48,447 nt of DNA from Candidatus Rokuibacteriota bacterium. Its GTDB lineage: Bacteria; Methylomirabilota; Methylomirabilia; Rokubacteriales; CSP1-6. The stretch spans positions 1 through 48,447 of the forward strand of contig QHSA01000137.1 of NCBI GenBank assembly GCA_003220315.1, written 5' to 3'. The notes beneath the pieces were generated by a model. That model saw nothing but the letters and a program-made list of their open reading frames with translations. It was not told where the DNA came from and did no database searches. This document shows positions 6,997 to 14,314 of this stretch, one piece after another. The position numbers and the translations under genes were made by a program. The first letter of the stretch is position 1, and each line of letters begins with the position of its first letter.

Positions 6997-7755
6997 TTAC
7001 CCGCGTCCGACGAAGGGCATCTTCGTCGCCATGACCGTCAGGAACTGCACGTTGGCGTCCAGGGGGAGGCTCGCCATGTAGACGACCGCGCCCGCCACGT
7101 GCTGGACGTCCATCGTCGGCTCGACGGCGACGGCCCCGTGCGCCTGGGGGACGCCGTTCCTCATTCTGGCCGTCATGTCCGTCGCGGCGTTCCCGATGTC
7201 GATCTGACCGCACGCGATGTCGTACTTGCGGCCGTCGAGAGATGTCGACTTGGTGAGGCCCGTGATCGCGTGCTTCGTGGCGGTGTACGGCGCCGAGTTC
7301 GGCCGCGGCGCGTGCGCCGAGATGGAGCCGTTGTTGATGATCCGTCCGCCGCGTGGCTCCTGGGCCTTCATGAGCTTGAAGGCCTCCTGTGTGCAGAGGA
7401 ACACGCCGGTCAGGTTGATCTCGACGACCGTCTTCCATTGCTCGTAGGTCAAGTCTTCGAGCGGCAGCGGAGGCGCTCCGGTCCCCGCGTTGTTGAACAA
7501 CAGATCGAGCCGACCGAACTCCGCCTTCGCCCGCGCGAACAGGGCGCTGACCGACGCGGGATTGCTCACGTCGGTTGGAACGACCAGCGCCCGCGACCCC
7601 GACGACGTCCCCTCCCGAGCCGTCGCTTCCAGGAGCTCTTTGCGGCGGCCTGCGAGGACGACCGAGTAGCCCTCCCGCAACAGGGCAAGCGCGACGGCCT
7701 TGCCGATTCCGGTTCCGGCGCCCGTGACGATCGCGATCTTCTCAGATGAGGCCAT
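6997..7755 (-). CDS. Short-chain dehydrogenase/reductase (SDR)
   Basis: A 252-residue classical SDR. The Rossmann motif TGAGTGIG is at residues about 11-18, NNAG at about 89-92, and the catalytic motif has Ser (NNGSISAH) followed by YTATK. The length is normal for the family. The family oxidises or reduces alcohols and ketones with NAD(P)(H); the substrate is not evident. The C-terminus ([29 protein letters not shown]) resembles SDRs found in actinobacterial and soil lineages. It converges on the XoxJ-cytochrome gene, with only 28 bases between stops, so it is not in that operon. Confidence 0.9.
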   Translation of the reverse strand: MASSEKIAIVTGAGTGIGKAVALALLREGYSVVLAGRRKELLEATAREGTSSGSRALVVPTDVSNPASVSALFARAKAEFGRLDLLFNNAGTGAPPLPLEDLTYEQWKTVVEINLTGVFLCTQEAFKLMKAQEPRGGRIINNGSISAHAPRPNSAPYTATKHAITGLTKSTSLDGRKYDIACGQIDIGNAATDMTARMRNGVPQAHGAVAVEPTMDVQHVAGAVVYMASLPLDANVQFLTVMATKMPFVGRG

Positions 7756-7845
7756 GGTGGAGATCTCCGCCTTTCCAGACCGGGTGTCTGCCTCGGCGGC
7801 CTGCCGCAGAGGCGCCGACAGGGTACTGCCTCGCCAGGGCCCTGA

Positions 7846-8553
7846 TCAAGGGGTCGGTTGCGCGCTCAGACGATTGATGAGGCGCGTCAGGCGCTCGAGC
7901 TGCGGTCCGGTCAGGTTGGTGAAGTAGAACGCGTAACCGTCGAGGTCGACCCGGATCAGCACGGAGACGATCTCGAGCCGCTCGCCGTCATCGGGCAGCG
8001 TGACCGAGAGCCGCACCGCCGACTCTGGCGCCGCCCAGAGCGGCCGGACCTTCATGCCCGACGGGCTCAAGTCGACGCTCGTCGTCAGCCAGTCGACGCT
8101 GCCGTACTCGCTCACCTGGACGGGCAGCTGGACCCGCACGCGAGGCGCGCGACGCCGCTCGGCCGGTCGCCCCGCGACCGCCACGGTCTGCGTGAGCGCG
8201 AGCGGCTCGAAGACCTCGAGAATCTGTCGAAGACGATCGAACGGGATGGGCTTCGGCAGGAAGTCGAGGGCCCCGAGCCGCAGACATTCCTGTGCGTCCC
8301 CCTCGGTCGCGATTCCCGAGATCACCACGATCGGGACGCGGGAGTCGCGCACCGGACGGAGCTGGAGGAAGTCGAGGCCGCTCATGCCCGGGAGCCTGAG
8401 ATCGAGCAGGACCAGATCCGGGCGCTCGGCCCGAAGTCGCGTCAGCGCGGCTTCCGCAGACGGCGCGAGGTCCGCCGCGTGGCCGAGCTCGCGGGCGAAG
8501 TCCACCAGGAGCCCGCCGATATCCGCGTTGTCTTCCACGATCAGGACCCGCAC
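7846..8553 (-). CDS. Response regulator with REC and PilZ domains (paralogue 1)
   Basis: A 235-residue protein. Residues about 1-118 are a receiver domain: acidic pocket VEDN, phospho-acceptor Asp in VLLDLRLPGMSG, and the conserved Lys in LPKPIPF. Residues about 135-232 are a PilZ domain with the c-di-GMP signature RRAPR followed by DLSPSG. There is no DNA-binding output. This suggests a phosphorelay effector that reads c-di-GMP and acts by protein contact. The GTG at 8551-8553 is chosen because it begins VRVLIVED, the usual REC start, and GGGAGG is about 11 bases upstream; an in-frame extension to 8745 looks non-coding. A close paralogue with the same layout is at 20907-21620. No histidine kinase is nearby. 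Confidence 0.85.
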   Translation of the reverse strand: MRVLIVEDNADIGGLLVDFARELGHAADLAPSAEAALTRLRAERPDLVLLDLRLPGMSGLDFLQLRPVRDSRVPIVVISGIATEGDAQECLRLGALDFLPKPIPFDRLRQILEVFEPLALTQTVAVAGRPAERRRAPRVRVQLPVQVSEYGSVDWLTTSVDLSPSGMKVRPLWAAPESAVRLSVTLPDDGERLEIVSVLIRVDLDGYAFYFTNLTGPQLERLTRLINRLSAQPTP

Positions 8554-8901
8554 GGCGCTCGTCGCCTCCCTGCGCGATCTCCGGCGTGATGCTGAGCCTC
8601 GGATGAGCAAATCGAATGCCAGCGGCGGCGACGGAGTCCGGAAAGCCGAGCGAAGATTCAGGGAGAACTGGAAGCGCGAAGATCCCGCACTTTTAAGAGC
8701 GCGTGCTGTGCTCGGCAGTGGGTCGCGGCGGATCCCGCATGCCAAGGTGGCGCGAGCTGCCGTCCAGCGTCAGGGCCCTGGCAGGCGGCAAGCCGGCGCC
8801 CGTACTTTGCCAGGCCAGGGGTGCGTGTGCTAGGCTTCGCCCGCCACACGCGCGCTGAAGAGCGGCGCGCATCAAGACATCGCCAATCGGGAGGAACCCG
8901 C
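8554..8901. other. Intergenic region between divergent genes
   Basis: This 348-base gap separates the minus-strand REC-PilZ gene from the plus-strand hydrolase. Apart from the promoter candidate at 8807-8836 I see no convincing gene, tRNA or repeat. Open frames crossing it have composition typical of chance frames in G+C-rich DNA. Confidence 0.5.
8807..8836 (+). promoter_or_regulatory. Candidate promoter for the hydrolase-CMD operon
   Basis: TTGCCA at 8807-8812, an 18-bp spacer and TAGGCT at 8831-8836. The leader to the ATG at 8902 would be about 60 bases. The hexamers are weaker than those at 4109 and 47788 but follow the same TTGnCA / TAGnnT pattern. Confidence 0.4.
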
Positions 8902-9759
8902 ATGCTCGGGTCCAACATGAGTCGTCTGACGCGGCGCCACGTGCTCAAGACGGGCGGCGCCGTCACCTTCGCTGGCTACGCGGTCGGAGTCGACAAGGTG
9001 CTCGCCCAGGTCATCAAGACCGACACCCAGGGGATCGTCGCCGGAGACGTCCAGGTCAAGATCGGGGAGTACGCCATGCCGATCTACGAGGCGCATCCTG
9101 CGACGGGCAGTGGCGCGCCGATTCTGCTGGTGATCTCGGAGATCTGGGGTGTTCATGAGTGGATCAAGGACGTCACCCGGCGCTTCGCCAAGGAGGGCTA
9201 CTATGCCGTGGCGCCCGAGCTCTTCCAGCGTGAGGGCGGCGTTGGACACATCCCGAATATCCAGGACATCCTCAAGATCGTGCTCGCCGTGCCGCGCAGA
9301 CAGGTGCTCGGCGACTGCGCGGCCGCGGTGGACTGGGCGAAGAAGCGGCCGGGCGTTCGGTCGGATCGCGTGGGCGTGACCGGCTGGTGCTGGGGCGGGT
9401 CCACGGTCTATCAGGTGGCGGCGACCAACCCAGACATCAAGGCCGCGGTGGCCTGGTACGGGCCGCCGGCGCGACCGTATCCCGACTCGCCCAACCCCGT
9501 GACGGGCTTCGACGTGGCCAAGGACATCAGGGCGCCCTTCCTGGGCCTCTACGGCGAGACCGACACGAGCCCCACGCCGGACGACGCGCGGAAGTTCGGC
9601 GACCTGCTCAAGCGGCACAACCGCGATGTCGAGATCGTGATCTACCCGGGCGCAGGGCACGGGTTCTTCGCCGACTACCGGCCGAGCTACAACGAGGCGG
9701 CGGCGACCGACGCCTGGAAGCGCTGTCTGGCCTTCTTCGCGAAACGTCTCAAGGCCTGA
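8902..9759 (+). CDS. Tat-exported dienelactone hydrolase family protein
   Basis: A 285-residue alpha/beta hydrolase. The N-terminus has a Tat motif (TRRHVLKTG) and hydrophobic segment, so it is likely periplasmic. The catalytic triad of dienelactone hydrolase is visible: Cys in GVTGWCWGGS, Asp in GETDTSPTPDD and His in GAGHGFF. The supporting acidic residue is in SEIWGVHEW. This fits the DLH family (EC 3.1.1.45-like), which hydrolyses lactones and thioesters; the natural substrate is unknown. ATG 8902 has GGGAGGA 7 bases upstream. A CMD-family gene follows after 32 bases with its own strong ribosome binding site, so the pair is probably one operon handling ring-cleavage lactones or detoxification. 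Confidence 0.9.
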   Translation: MLGSNMSRLTRRHVLKTGGAVTFAGYAVGVDKVLAQVIKTDTQGIVAGDVQVKIGEYAMPIYEAHPATGSGAPILLVISEIWGVHEWIKDVTRRFAKEGYYAVAPELFQREGGVGHIPNIQDILKIVLAVPRRQVLGDCAAAVDWAKKRPGVRSDRVGVTGWCWGGSTVYQVAATNPDIKAAVAWYGPPARPYPDSPNPVTGFDVAKDIRAPFLGLYGETDTSPTPDDARKFGDLLKRHNRDVEIVIYPGAGHGFFADYRPSYNEAAATDAWKRCLAFFAKRLKA

Positions 9760-9791
9760 GCCGTTCGTCGTCGGTTACCAGGAGGAGTGCG

Positions 9792-10121
9792 ATGAGCCAC
9801 TATCACGATTCGGATGACCTCAAGATCCTCGGCGAGTTCAAAAAGCTGGCCCCGGCCGAGTTCAAGGGATTCGTGGAGCTGGACGCCGTGGTGGGACGGG
9901 ACGACGGAGCGATCCCGCGGAAGTATCGCGAGCTGATCGCGCTCGCGGTCGCGTGTACGACCCAGTGTCCCTACTGCCTCGACGTCCACAGCCGGGCCGC
10001 CAAGCGGGTCGGGGCGACGCGCGAAGAGGTGGCGGAGGCGGCGCTGCTGGCCGCCGCCCTTCGCGCGGGCGCAGCCGTGACGCACGGGGCGCTGGCCGTC
10101 AAGCTCTTCGACAAGGCGTAG
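9792..10121 (+). CDS. Carboxymuconolactone decarboxylase / AhpD-like protein
   Basis: A 109-residue all-helical CMD-domain protein. The AhpD-type redox site is present: Glu47, then C59-P-Y-C62 and His66, in the segment VACTTQCPYCLDVHSRAAK. Such proteins are small thiol peroxidases/reductases or decarboxylases. The CxxC argues for the redox kind. Both positions are ordinary cysteines here, unlike the two TGA-containing redox genes of this window. GGAGGA lies 5 bases before the ATG. It follows the dienelactone hydrolase. Confidence 0.88.
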   Translation: MSHYHDSDDLKILGEFKKLAPAEFKGFVELDAVVGRDDGAIPRKYRELIALAVACTTQCPYCLDVHSRAAKRVGATREEVAEAALLAAALRAGAAVTHGALAVKLFDKA

Positions 10122-10133
10122 CCGGGCGAGCGG

Positions 10134-10394
10134 TCAGCGAGCGCCGTCGATCCGGATCCAGCCGGCCGACTGTAACACCCAGTCGCGCGCGGCCGAGCGT
10201 CGAGCCGTGCGGCGGCGCTCGAGCTCGGGCGGGCCCGTCCGGCGACGCCGGTCGGCGCGGCGGCGATCAAAGATCACCCGCACGCCGCCGTCGCCGTCGA
10301 ACGCATAGGCGAGGGACTCGTGGCGCTCGGGCAGGTCCCGGGACACGACGAACAGCACGCGGCGGCTCCGGCGCGACGGGGCTTTGACCTTCAT
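10134..10394 (-). CDS. Small basic protein of unknown function
   Basis: An 86-residue protein beginning MKVKAPSRRSRRVLFVV. The first half is ordered (SRDLPERHESLAYAFDGDGGVRVIFDRRRADRRRR). It is followed by an Arg-rich stretch and a hydrophobic end (DWVLQSAGWIRIDG). I recognise no named family. It converges on the CMD gene with 12 bases between stops and diverges from DUF1614. A run of Arg codons is common in chance frames of G+C-rich DNA, so it may not be real. The structured first half and matching codon use favour a gene. Confidence 0.55.
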   Translation of the reverse strand: MKVKAPSRRSRRVLFVVSRDLPERHESLAYAFDGDGGVRVIFDRRRADRRRRTGPPELERRRTARRSAARDWVLQSAGWIRIDGAR

Positions 10395-10478
10395 CGATCC
10401 CGAGCATAGGGGAGACCGCCGAGGAGACCAAGTTTTGGGGAGCCACAAGATCCAGCGGCGCTCGGTCGGGCCGCCCAC

Positions 10479-10484
10479 TATATT
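10479..10484 (+). promoter_or_regulatory. Candidate -10 element upstream of DUF1614 gene
   Basis: TATATT at 10479-10484 stands out from G+C-rich surroundings, 12 bases before the ATG at 10497. No good -35 is seen. A start about 7 bases downstream would give a very short leader. Confidence 0.35.
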
Positions 10485-10496
10485 GTTGATGCGGCG

Positions 10497-11165
10497 ATGA
10501 TCTACGCCCCGTTCACGCTCGTGCTGCTGTTCCTGCTGCTCGCTCTCCTGGGTGTGTTCCTCGTTCTGGTGGAGATGCGAGTCCTGGCCTACGCGTACCG
10601 CAAGGTGGGCGTCCGGCCCCGCTACGCGTTCGCCGTGATGCTGCTGTCGCTCCTGGGAAGCCACGTCAACGTCCCGCTCTACGCGGTCTCGGGGCAGCGC
10701 GTCCTCCGTCCGCACGAGCTCTCGAGGTTCGGTCGCACGTACATGGTTCCGGAGACCGTCGAACCGGGCGCGACGGTCGTGGCGCTGAACGTGGGTGGCG
10801 CGTTGATCCCGATCCTCGTATCGATCTACCTGGTCGGACGCACGCGGCTCTACGGGCGCATGGCGATCGGCGTGGCGATCGTCGCGACGGTGGTGCACAG
10901 CCTGGCGCAGATCGTTCCCGGTGTGGGCATCGCGGTGCCGATGTTCGTCCCGCCCCTCGTGGCCGCCGGGGTCGCCCTGCTCGTCGCGTTCCGCAGGGCC
11001 CCGCCCGTGGCCTATGTGGCGGGGTCGATGGGCACCCTGATCGGCGCCGACCTCCTCAATCTCGACCGGATCGCCGAGCTCGGCGCACCGGTCGTCTCGA
11101 TCGGCGGCGCGGGGACCTTCGACGGGGTGTTCCTGACCGGCATCATCGCGGGACTGCTCGCGTGA
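10497..11165 (+). CDS. DUF1614 family membrane protein
   Basis: A 222-residue integral membrane protein with about six hydrophobic segments, the first at residues 5-27 (FTLVLLFLLLALLGVFLVLVE). The order of helices and the segment LLSLLGSHVNVPLY match the DUF1614 family, which has no known biochemical role. The C-terminus contains GTLIGADLLNL and GGAGTFDGVFLTGIIAGLLA, typical of the family. The stop codon overlaps a GTG that opens the decayed SDR downstream, so the two were once translationally coupled. Confidence 0.8.
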   Translation: MIYAPFTLVLLFLLLALLGVFLVLVEMRVLAYAYRKVGVRPRYAFAVMLLSLLGSHVNVPLYAVSGQRVLRPHELSRFGRTYMVPETVEPGATVVALNVGGALIPILVSIYLVGRTRLYGRMAIGVAIVATVVHSLAQIVPGVGIAVPMFVPPLVAAGVALLVAFRRAPPVAYVAGSMGTLIGADLLNLDRIAELGAPVVSIGGAGTFDGVFLTGIIAGLLA

Positions 11166-11552
11166 CACGGCTCGAGGGCAAGATCGCCCTCGTCACCGGT
11201 ACCCCGCAGGGGATCGGGCGAGGCATCGCGGTCGCCTTGTCCCGCGCCAGCGCCGACGTCGCGCTCCCCGCCCAGGCGCTGGTCGCCGAGGTCGTGGCCG
11301 ACCCGGGACTTCGTCCTTGACGTCAACCTCAAGGGCGGGTTCTTCTGTGCCCAGGCGGCGGCGCGCGTGATGGTCGCCGGCGGACGGCGGGGCTCGATCC
11401 TCAACGTGGCGTCCCAAGCCATCCGGGGTGCGGTGCGGGGCCTCCACTACTCGGCGAGCAAGGGCGGGGTGGTCGTCTTCGTCGCCAGCGACGACGCGCG
11501 CTTCATCACCGGTCAGACGGTGCACGTGAACGGCGGCTCGTACATGCCGTGA
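11162..11552 (+). pseudogene. Decayed short-chain dehydrogenase (SDR)
   Basis: The first frame, from GTG 11162, reads as a classical SDR start (MTRLEGKIALVTGTPQGIGRG) but ends at a TGA after about 52 codons. SDR sequence resumes in another frame from about 11303 (DFVLDVNLKGGFFCAQAAARVMV, SILNVASQ, YSASKGG). It then jumps directly to a C-terminal FITGQTVHVNGGSYMP end at 11552. Compared with a normal SDR of about 250 residues, two internal blocks are missing and the frame has shifted once. At least two deletions are needed, so a single sequencing error cannot explain it. It is a remnant, probably untranslated as an enzyme. Confidence 0.85.
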
Positions 11553-11570
11553 TCAGGAGAGGGTAAGGAC

Positions 11571-12422
11571 ATGCTTCGTCTCCTCGCGACCGCGGCGCTG
11601 GTGCTGGTCCTCGGGGTTACGTGGCCGACCGTGAGCGAAGGACAGGTACGTCCGGAGGAGTCCCTGACACGCCCCGCGGACTCCGGGTTGGAAGTGTCCC
11701 TGGCGACGCGACTCGGCATACCGAGCGGGTACGTGCGCGTCGGGGAGGGGCCGCTTCGTGGCACCCGGCTGCGGCTTCACGACGACCTCGGGATCGACGT
11801 GTCGGAGGCCCTCGAGGCGAGCGTGGCCCTCCACGTGACCCCGCGGGATGCGCTTCGAGCCACGTACCTCTATTACTTCCTCGACGGAGGTGCGCGCGTC
11901 GACCCGACGGCCTCCTTCAACGGAGACGGCTTCGGTCCCGGTCACGTTCACATCAACGCCGATTTCTACCGTGTCGGCCTCGACTATGAGCGGCTCCTGA
12001 TGAGCGACTACGGAGCGTTCCTGACGGGCAGCATCGGGCTGACCTACGTCCACCTCGACCCGAAGCTCAGCTGGCAGGGGCACCGTAGTCACGAGGACTT
12101 CTACCGACAGGAGCTGCCGGTGCCGATCGTGGGCGTCCGCTTCGACATCCCGATGGGCCCGCGGTTCGCCGCAAGGGCGACGGTCGGTGGGGGCGGCCTT
12201 CCACGAGTCGACAGCGGCCGCAAGGAAGGCGGCACCGTGTATCTCCAGCAGATCCACGCCGACGCGGGGATCTCGGTGGTCTACGCGATCACCCGGGCTC
12301 TCCAGCTGGACGTCGGCTACCACCTCACGTATTTCTACCAGCACGAGAAGAGCCACGAGGACGACAACGCCTTCGAGCTTTACGACAACGGCCTCCGCGT
12401 GGGCCTGACGATTCGATTCTGA
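11571..12422 (+). CDS. Outer-membrane beta-barrel protein
   Basis: A 283-residue protein with a signal peptide (residues about 1-24, LLATAALVLVLGVTWPTVSEG). The mature part alternates polar and hydrophobic residues in strands such as LEASVALHV, LRATYLYYFLDG, FYRVGLDYERLL, GAFLTGSIGLTYVHLD and LQLDVGYHLTYFY. It ends with a terminal Phe (GLRVGLTIRF), the sorting signal of outer-membrane barrels. Length suggests 8-12 strands. No enzyme motif is seen. AGGAG stands about 12 bases before the ATG with a second weak site closer. Confidence 0.75.
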   Translation: MLRLLATAALVLVLGVTWPTVSEGQVRPEESLTRPADSGLEVSLATRLGIPSGYVRVGEGPLRGTRLRLHDDLGIDVSEALEASVALHVTPRDALRATYLYYFLDGGARVDPTASFNGDGFGPGHVHINADFYRVGLDYERLLMSDYGAFLTGSIGLTYVHLDPKLSWQGHRSHEDFYRQELPVPIVGVRFDIPMGPRFAARATVGGGGLPRVDSGRKEGGTVYLQQIHADAGISVVYAITRALQLDVGYHLTYFYQHEKSHEDDNAFELYDNGLRVGLTIRF

Positions 12423-12452
12423 GCCGGGCGCGAAGGCGCGCGAAAACCGGGC

Positions 12453-12481
12453 TTGACTTCGCCGGAGCGAGGCGTTAGTCC
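12453..12481 (+). promoter_or_regulatory. Candidate promoter for the amidohydrolase gene
   Basis: TTGACT at 12453-12458, a 17-bp spacer and TAGTCC at 12476-12481. The -35 is good and the -10 is weak. The leader to ATG 12609 would be about 120 bases. Confidence 0.4.
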
Positions 12482-12608
12482 TGCGGCCAGTTCTGCTCGC
12501 CGGGCACGGGGACGGCGCGCGTCGGGAGGGGGTGGGACGAGCGAGAGCAGGGCTCGCGACGTCGTGTCAATCGGTGGTCTGACCGTCGATTCGATCGGGA
12601 GGCAACGT

Positions 12609-13931
12609 ATGGAGTTCAATGTCTTCGAGTACTTCAAGGGATACAAGCGGACCACTCGTGGCCCGATGACTCCCGAAGAGCAGGGGACCTCGTTCTTCCT
12701 CGCGGGCCACATGGGCGAGCAGATCAGCGAGCGCGTGGACACCTGTGCCGCCAAGGCCAGGCTGTCCCGTCGCAATTTCCTCGGGACCGCCTCGGGGTTT
12801 GCGGCCGCCATGCTGGCGGTGAACGAGATCACCGGCATGAAGTTCTTCGAGGTCACCGAGGCCGAAGCCTACGATGTCGCGGCCGCGCAGGACATCAAGG
12901 TCGCGCGGAAGCCGGGGTCCGACTTCATCGTCGACGCCCACACCCACATCTGCTGGCGCAAGGACGGCTATATCCCGGGCGTGAACACGAGCGAACGGGG
13001 GATGTGGTTCGTCCAGCTCCTCGACGACCTCGGCAAGGCGATGGGGCTTCCGAACGGGACCAAGGACATGACCGTCGAGAACTTCGGCAAGCTGATTCTC
13101 GAGGGGAGCGACACGAGCGTCGCCGTCTTCAACCCCTTCGGCTTCCGGGAGGACTACGGCGGCAAGGACATGATCCCGATCGAGGAGCAGGCGGAGGTCA
13201 AGCAGCGCTGGCCCGACCGGACCGTCATGCTCGCCGGAGGCCTGACGCCCAATCAGGGACTCCGCGAGACGCTCGACCGCCTGCAGATGTTCGTGGAGAA
13301 GTACAAGATCTCGGGGCTGAAGCTCTACACCTTCGACTCGACCCCCAAGCGCGGGTGGTGGTTCGACGACCAGAAGCAGGCGTACCCCATCTGGGAGAAG
13401 GCCCGCAAGCTCGGGATCAAAAACATCGGTTGCCACAAAGGCATCCCGTTCGGCCAGTTCATGGCGCGCTACGCGCATCCCGAGGACCTCGACGCGGCCT
13501 GCGACGACTTCCTGGACCTGAACTTCATCGCGTACCACTCGGCGTGGCCGTACCAGAACGAGCTCGCCGCCCTGAAGGGATTCAAGCCGCAGCGGAAGAA
13601 CCTCTACTGCGAGGTCGGGTCGACCTTCGCCGCCACGGTGACGAACCGACCGCTCGAGTGCGCCCACGTGCTCGGGACGCTGCTGCGTGACCTCGGACCG
13701 GACTACGTGATGTGGGGTACCGACTCGGCCCTCTGGGGCAATCCCCAGTGGCAGATCGAGGCGTTTCGGAAATTCCAGATCCCCGATCAGCTCGTTGAGG
13801 GGCACGGGTACCCCAAGCTCACCGACGAGATCAAGGCGAAGGTCTTCGGGCAGAACGCCGCTCGCATCTGGAACCTCAAGACTGTCGCCAGCGCCGTGCC
13901 CGCCGACAAGCCTCGGATCGTCGCGGTGTAG
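12609..13931 (+). CDS. Amidohydrolase family protein with internal twin-arginine motif
   Basis: A 440-residue protein. Metal-site motifs of the amidohydrolase-2/ACMSD-like superfamily are visible: DAHTH (109-113), CHKG and YHSAWPY with later histidines, and the C-terminal WGTDSALWG with the catalytic Asp. The N-terminus is odd: about 50 ordered residues (MEFNVFEYFKGYKRTTRGPM...) precede a textbook Tat motif, SRRNFLGTASGF at 53-64, and a hydrophobic run. ATG 12609 is supported by GGGAGG about 6 bases upstream. Possible readings are a Tat signal with a long n-region or a membrane-tethered enzyme. The substrate is unknown. It is followed after 87 bases by an FmdB-like gene. Confidence 0.85.
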   Translation: MEFNVFEYFKGYKRTTRGPMTPEEQGTSFFLAGHMGEQISERVDTCAAKARLSRRNFLGTASGFAAAMLAVNEITGMKFFEVTEAEAYDVAAAQDIKVARKPGSDFIVDAHTHICWRKDGYIPGVNTSERGMWFVQLLDDLGKAMGLPNGTKDMTVENFGKLILEGSDTSVAVFNPFGFREDYGGKDMIPIEEQAEVKQRWPDRTVMLAGGLTPNQGLRETLDRLQMFVEKYKISGLKLYTFDSTPKRGWWFDDQKQAYPIWEKARKLGIKNIGCHKGIPFGQFMARYAHPEDLDAACDDFLDLNFIAYHSAWPYQNELAALKGFKPQRKNLYCEVGSTFAATVTNRPLECAHVLGTLLRDLGPDYVMWGTDSALWGNPQWQIEAFRKFQIPDQLVEGHGYPKLTDEIKAKVFGQNAARIWNLKTVASAVPADKPRIVAV

Positions 13932-14018
13932 CTCGAACCGTCGCGGTGTAGGCCGTAGAGGAGCGGGTGGCCGGCGCCGAGTCGGCCACCCGAGCCCTCG
14001 CGCGAGAGGAGGATCACG

Positions 14019-14300
14019 ATGCCGGTGTACGAATACGAATGCGCACACTGCCGTGTCATTTACGAGGTGCGGCAGGGGATGAGCGACCCGCCGCTCGCGG
14101 CGTGTCCACGGTGCACGGAGCCGGTGAACCGGATCATCTCGGCGCCGAATCTCAACCGGTACAACTTTTCGAGCCCCACCGAGGCGAAGTACGCGAAGGT
14201 CACTCCACGGGAGGAGATCGCAAAGGAGCGGGAGCTTCAGAAGGGGTACGAGCGAATCTGGCTCCCCCCACCCGTGAAGCACAACCCCTGGGAGGAGTAG
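14019..14300 (+). CDS. FmdB-like zinc-ribbon protein
   Basis: A 93-residue protein starting MPVYEYECAHC, the hallmark of the FmdB/CxxC_CxxC regulatory family. The four zinc ligands are C8-x2-C11 and C29-x2-C32 (CPRC). The C-terminal half is polar and probably extended (KYAKVTPREEIAKERELQKGYERIWLPPPV). FmdB proteins were named as regulators of formamidase/acetamidase genes. Here the partner is an amidohydrolase, which fits that association. GAGGAGGATCACG precedes the ATG. The stop is 14 bases from that of the convergent propeller gene. Confidence 0.85.
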   Translation: MPVYEYECAHCRVIYEVRQGMSDPPLAACPRCTEPVNRIISAPNLNRYNFSSPTEAKYAKVTPREEIAKERELQKGYERIWLPPPVKHNPWEE

Positions 14301-14314
14301 ATCCCTAGGGGTGA

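Noticed and set aside
9792-10121. CMD/AhpD-like gene as a selenoprotein
   Set aside because: AhpD-like selenoproteins exist, but here both positions of the CxxC are ordinary TGC/TGT codons.
11313-11321. In-frame TGA in the decayed SDR as a third selenocysteine codon
   Set aside because: The sequence does not continue in the same frame after the stop; it resumes in another frame with parts missing, and SDRs have no redox Cys there.
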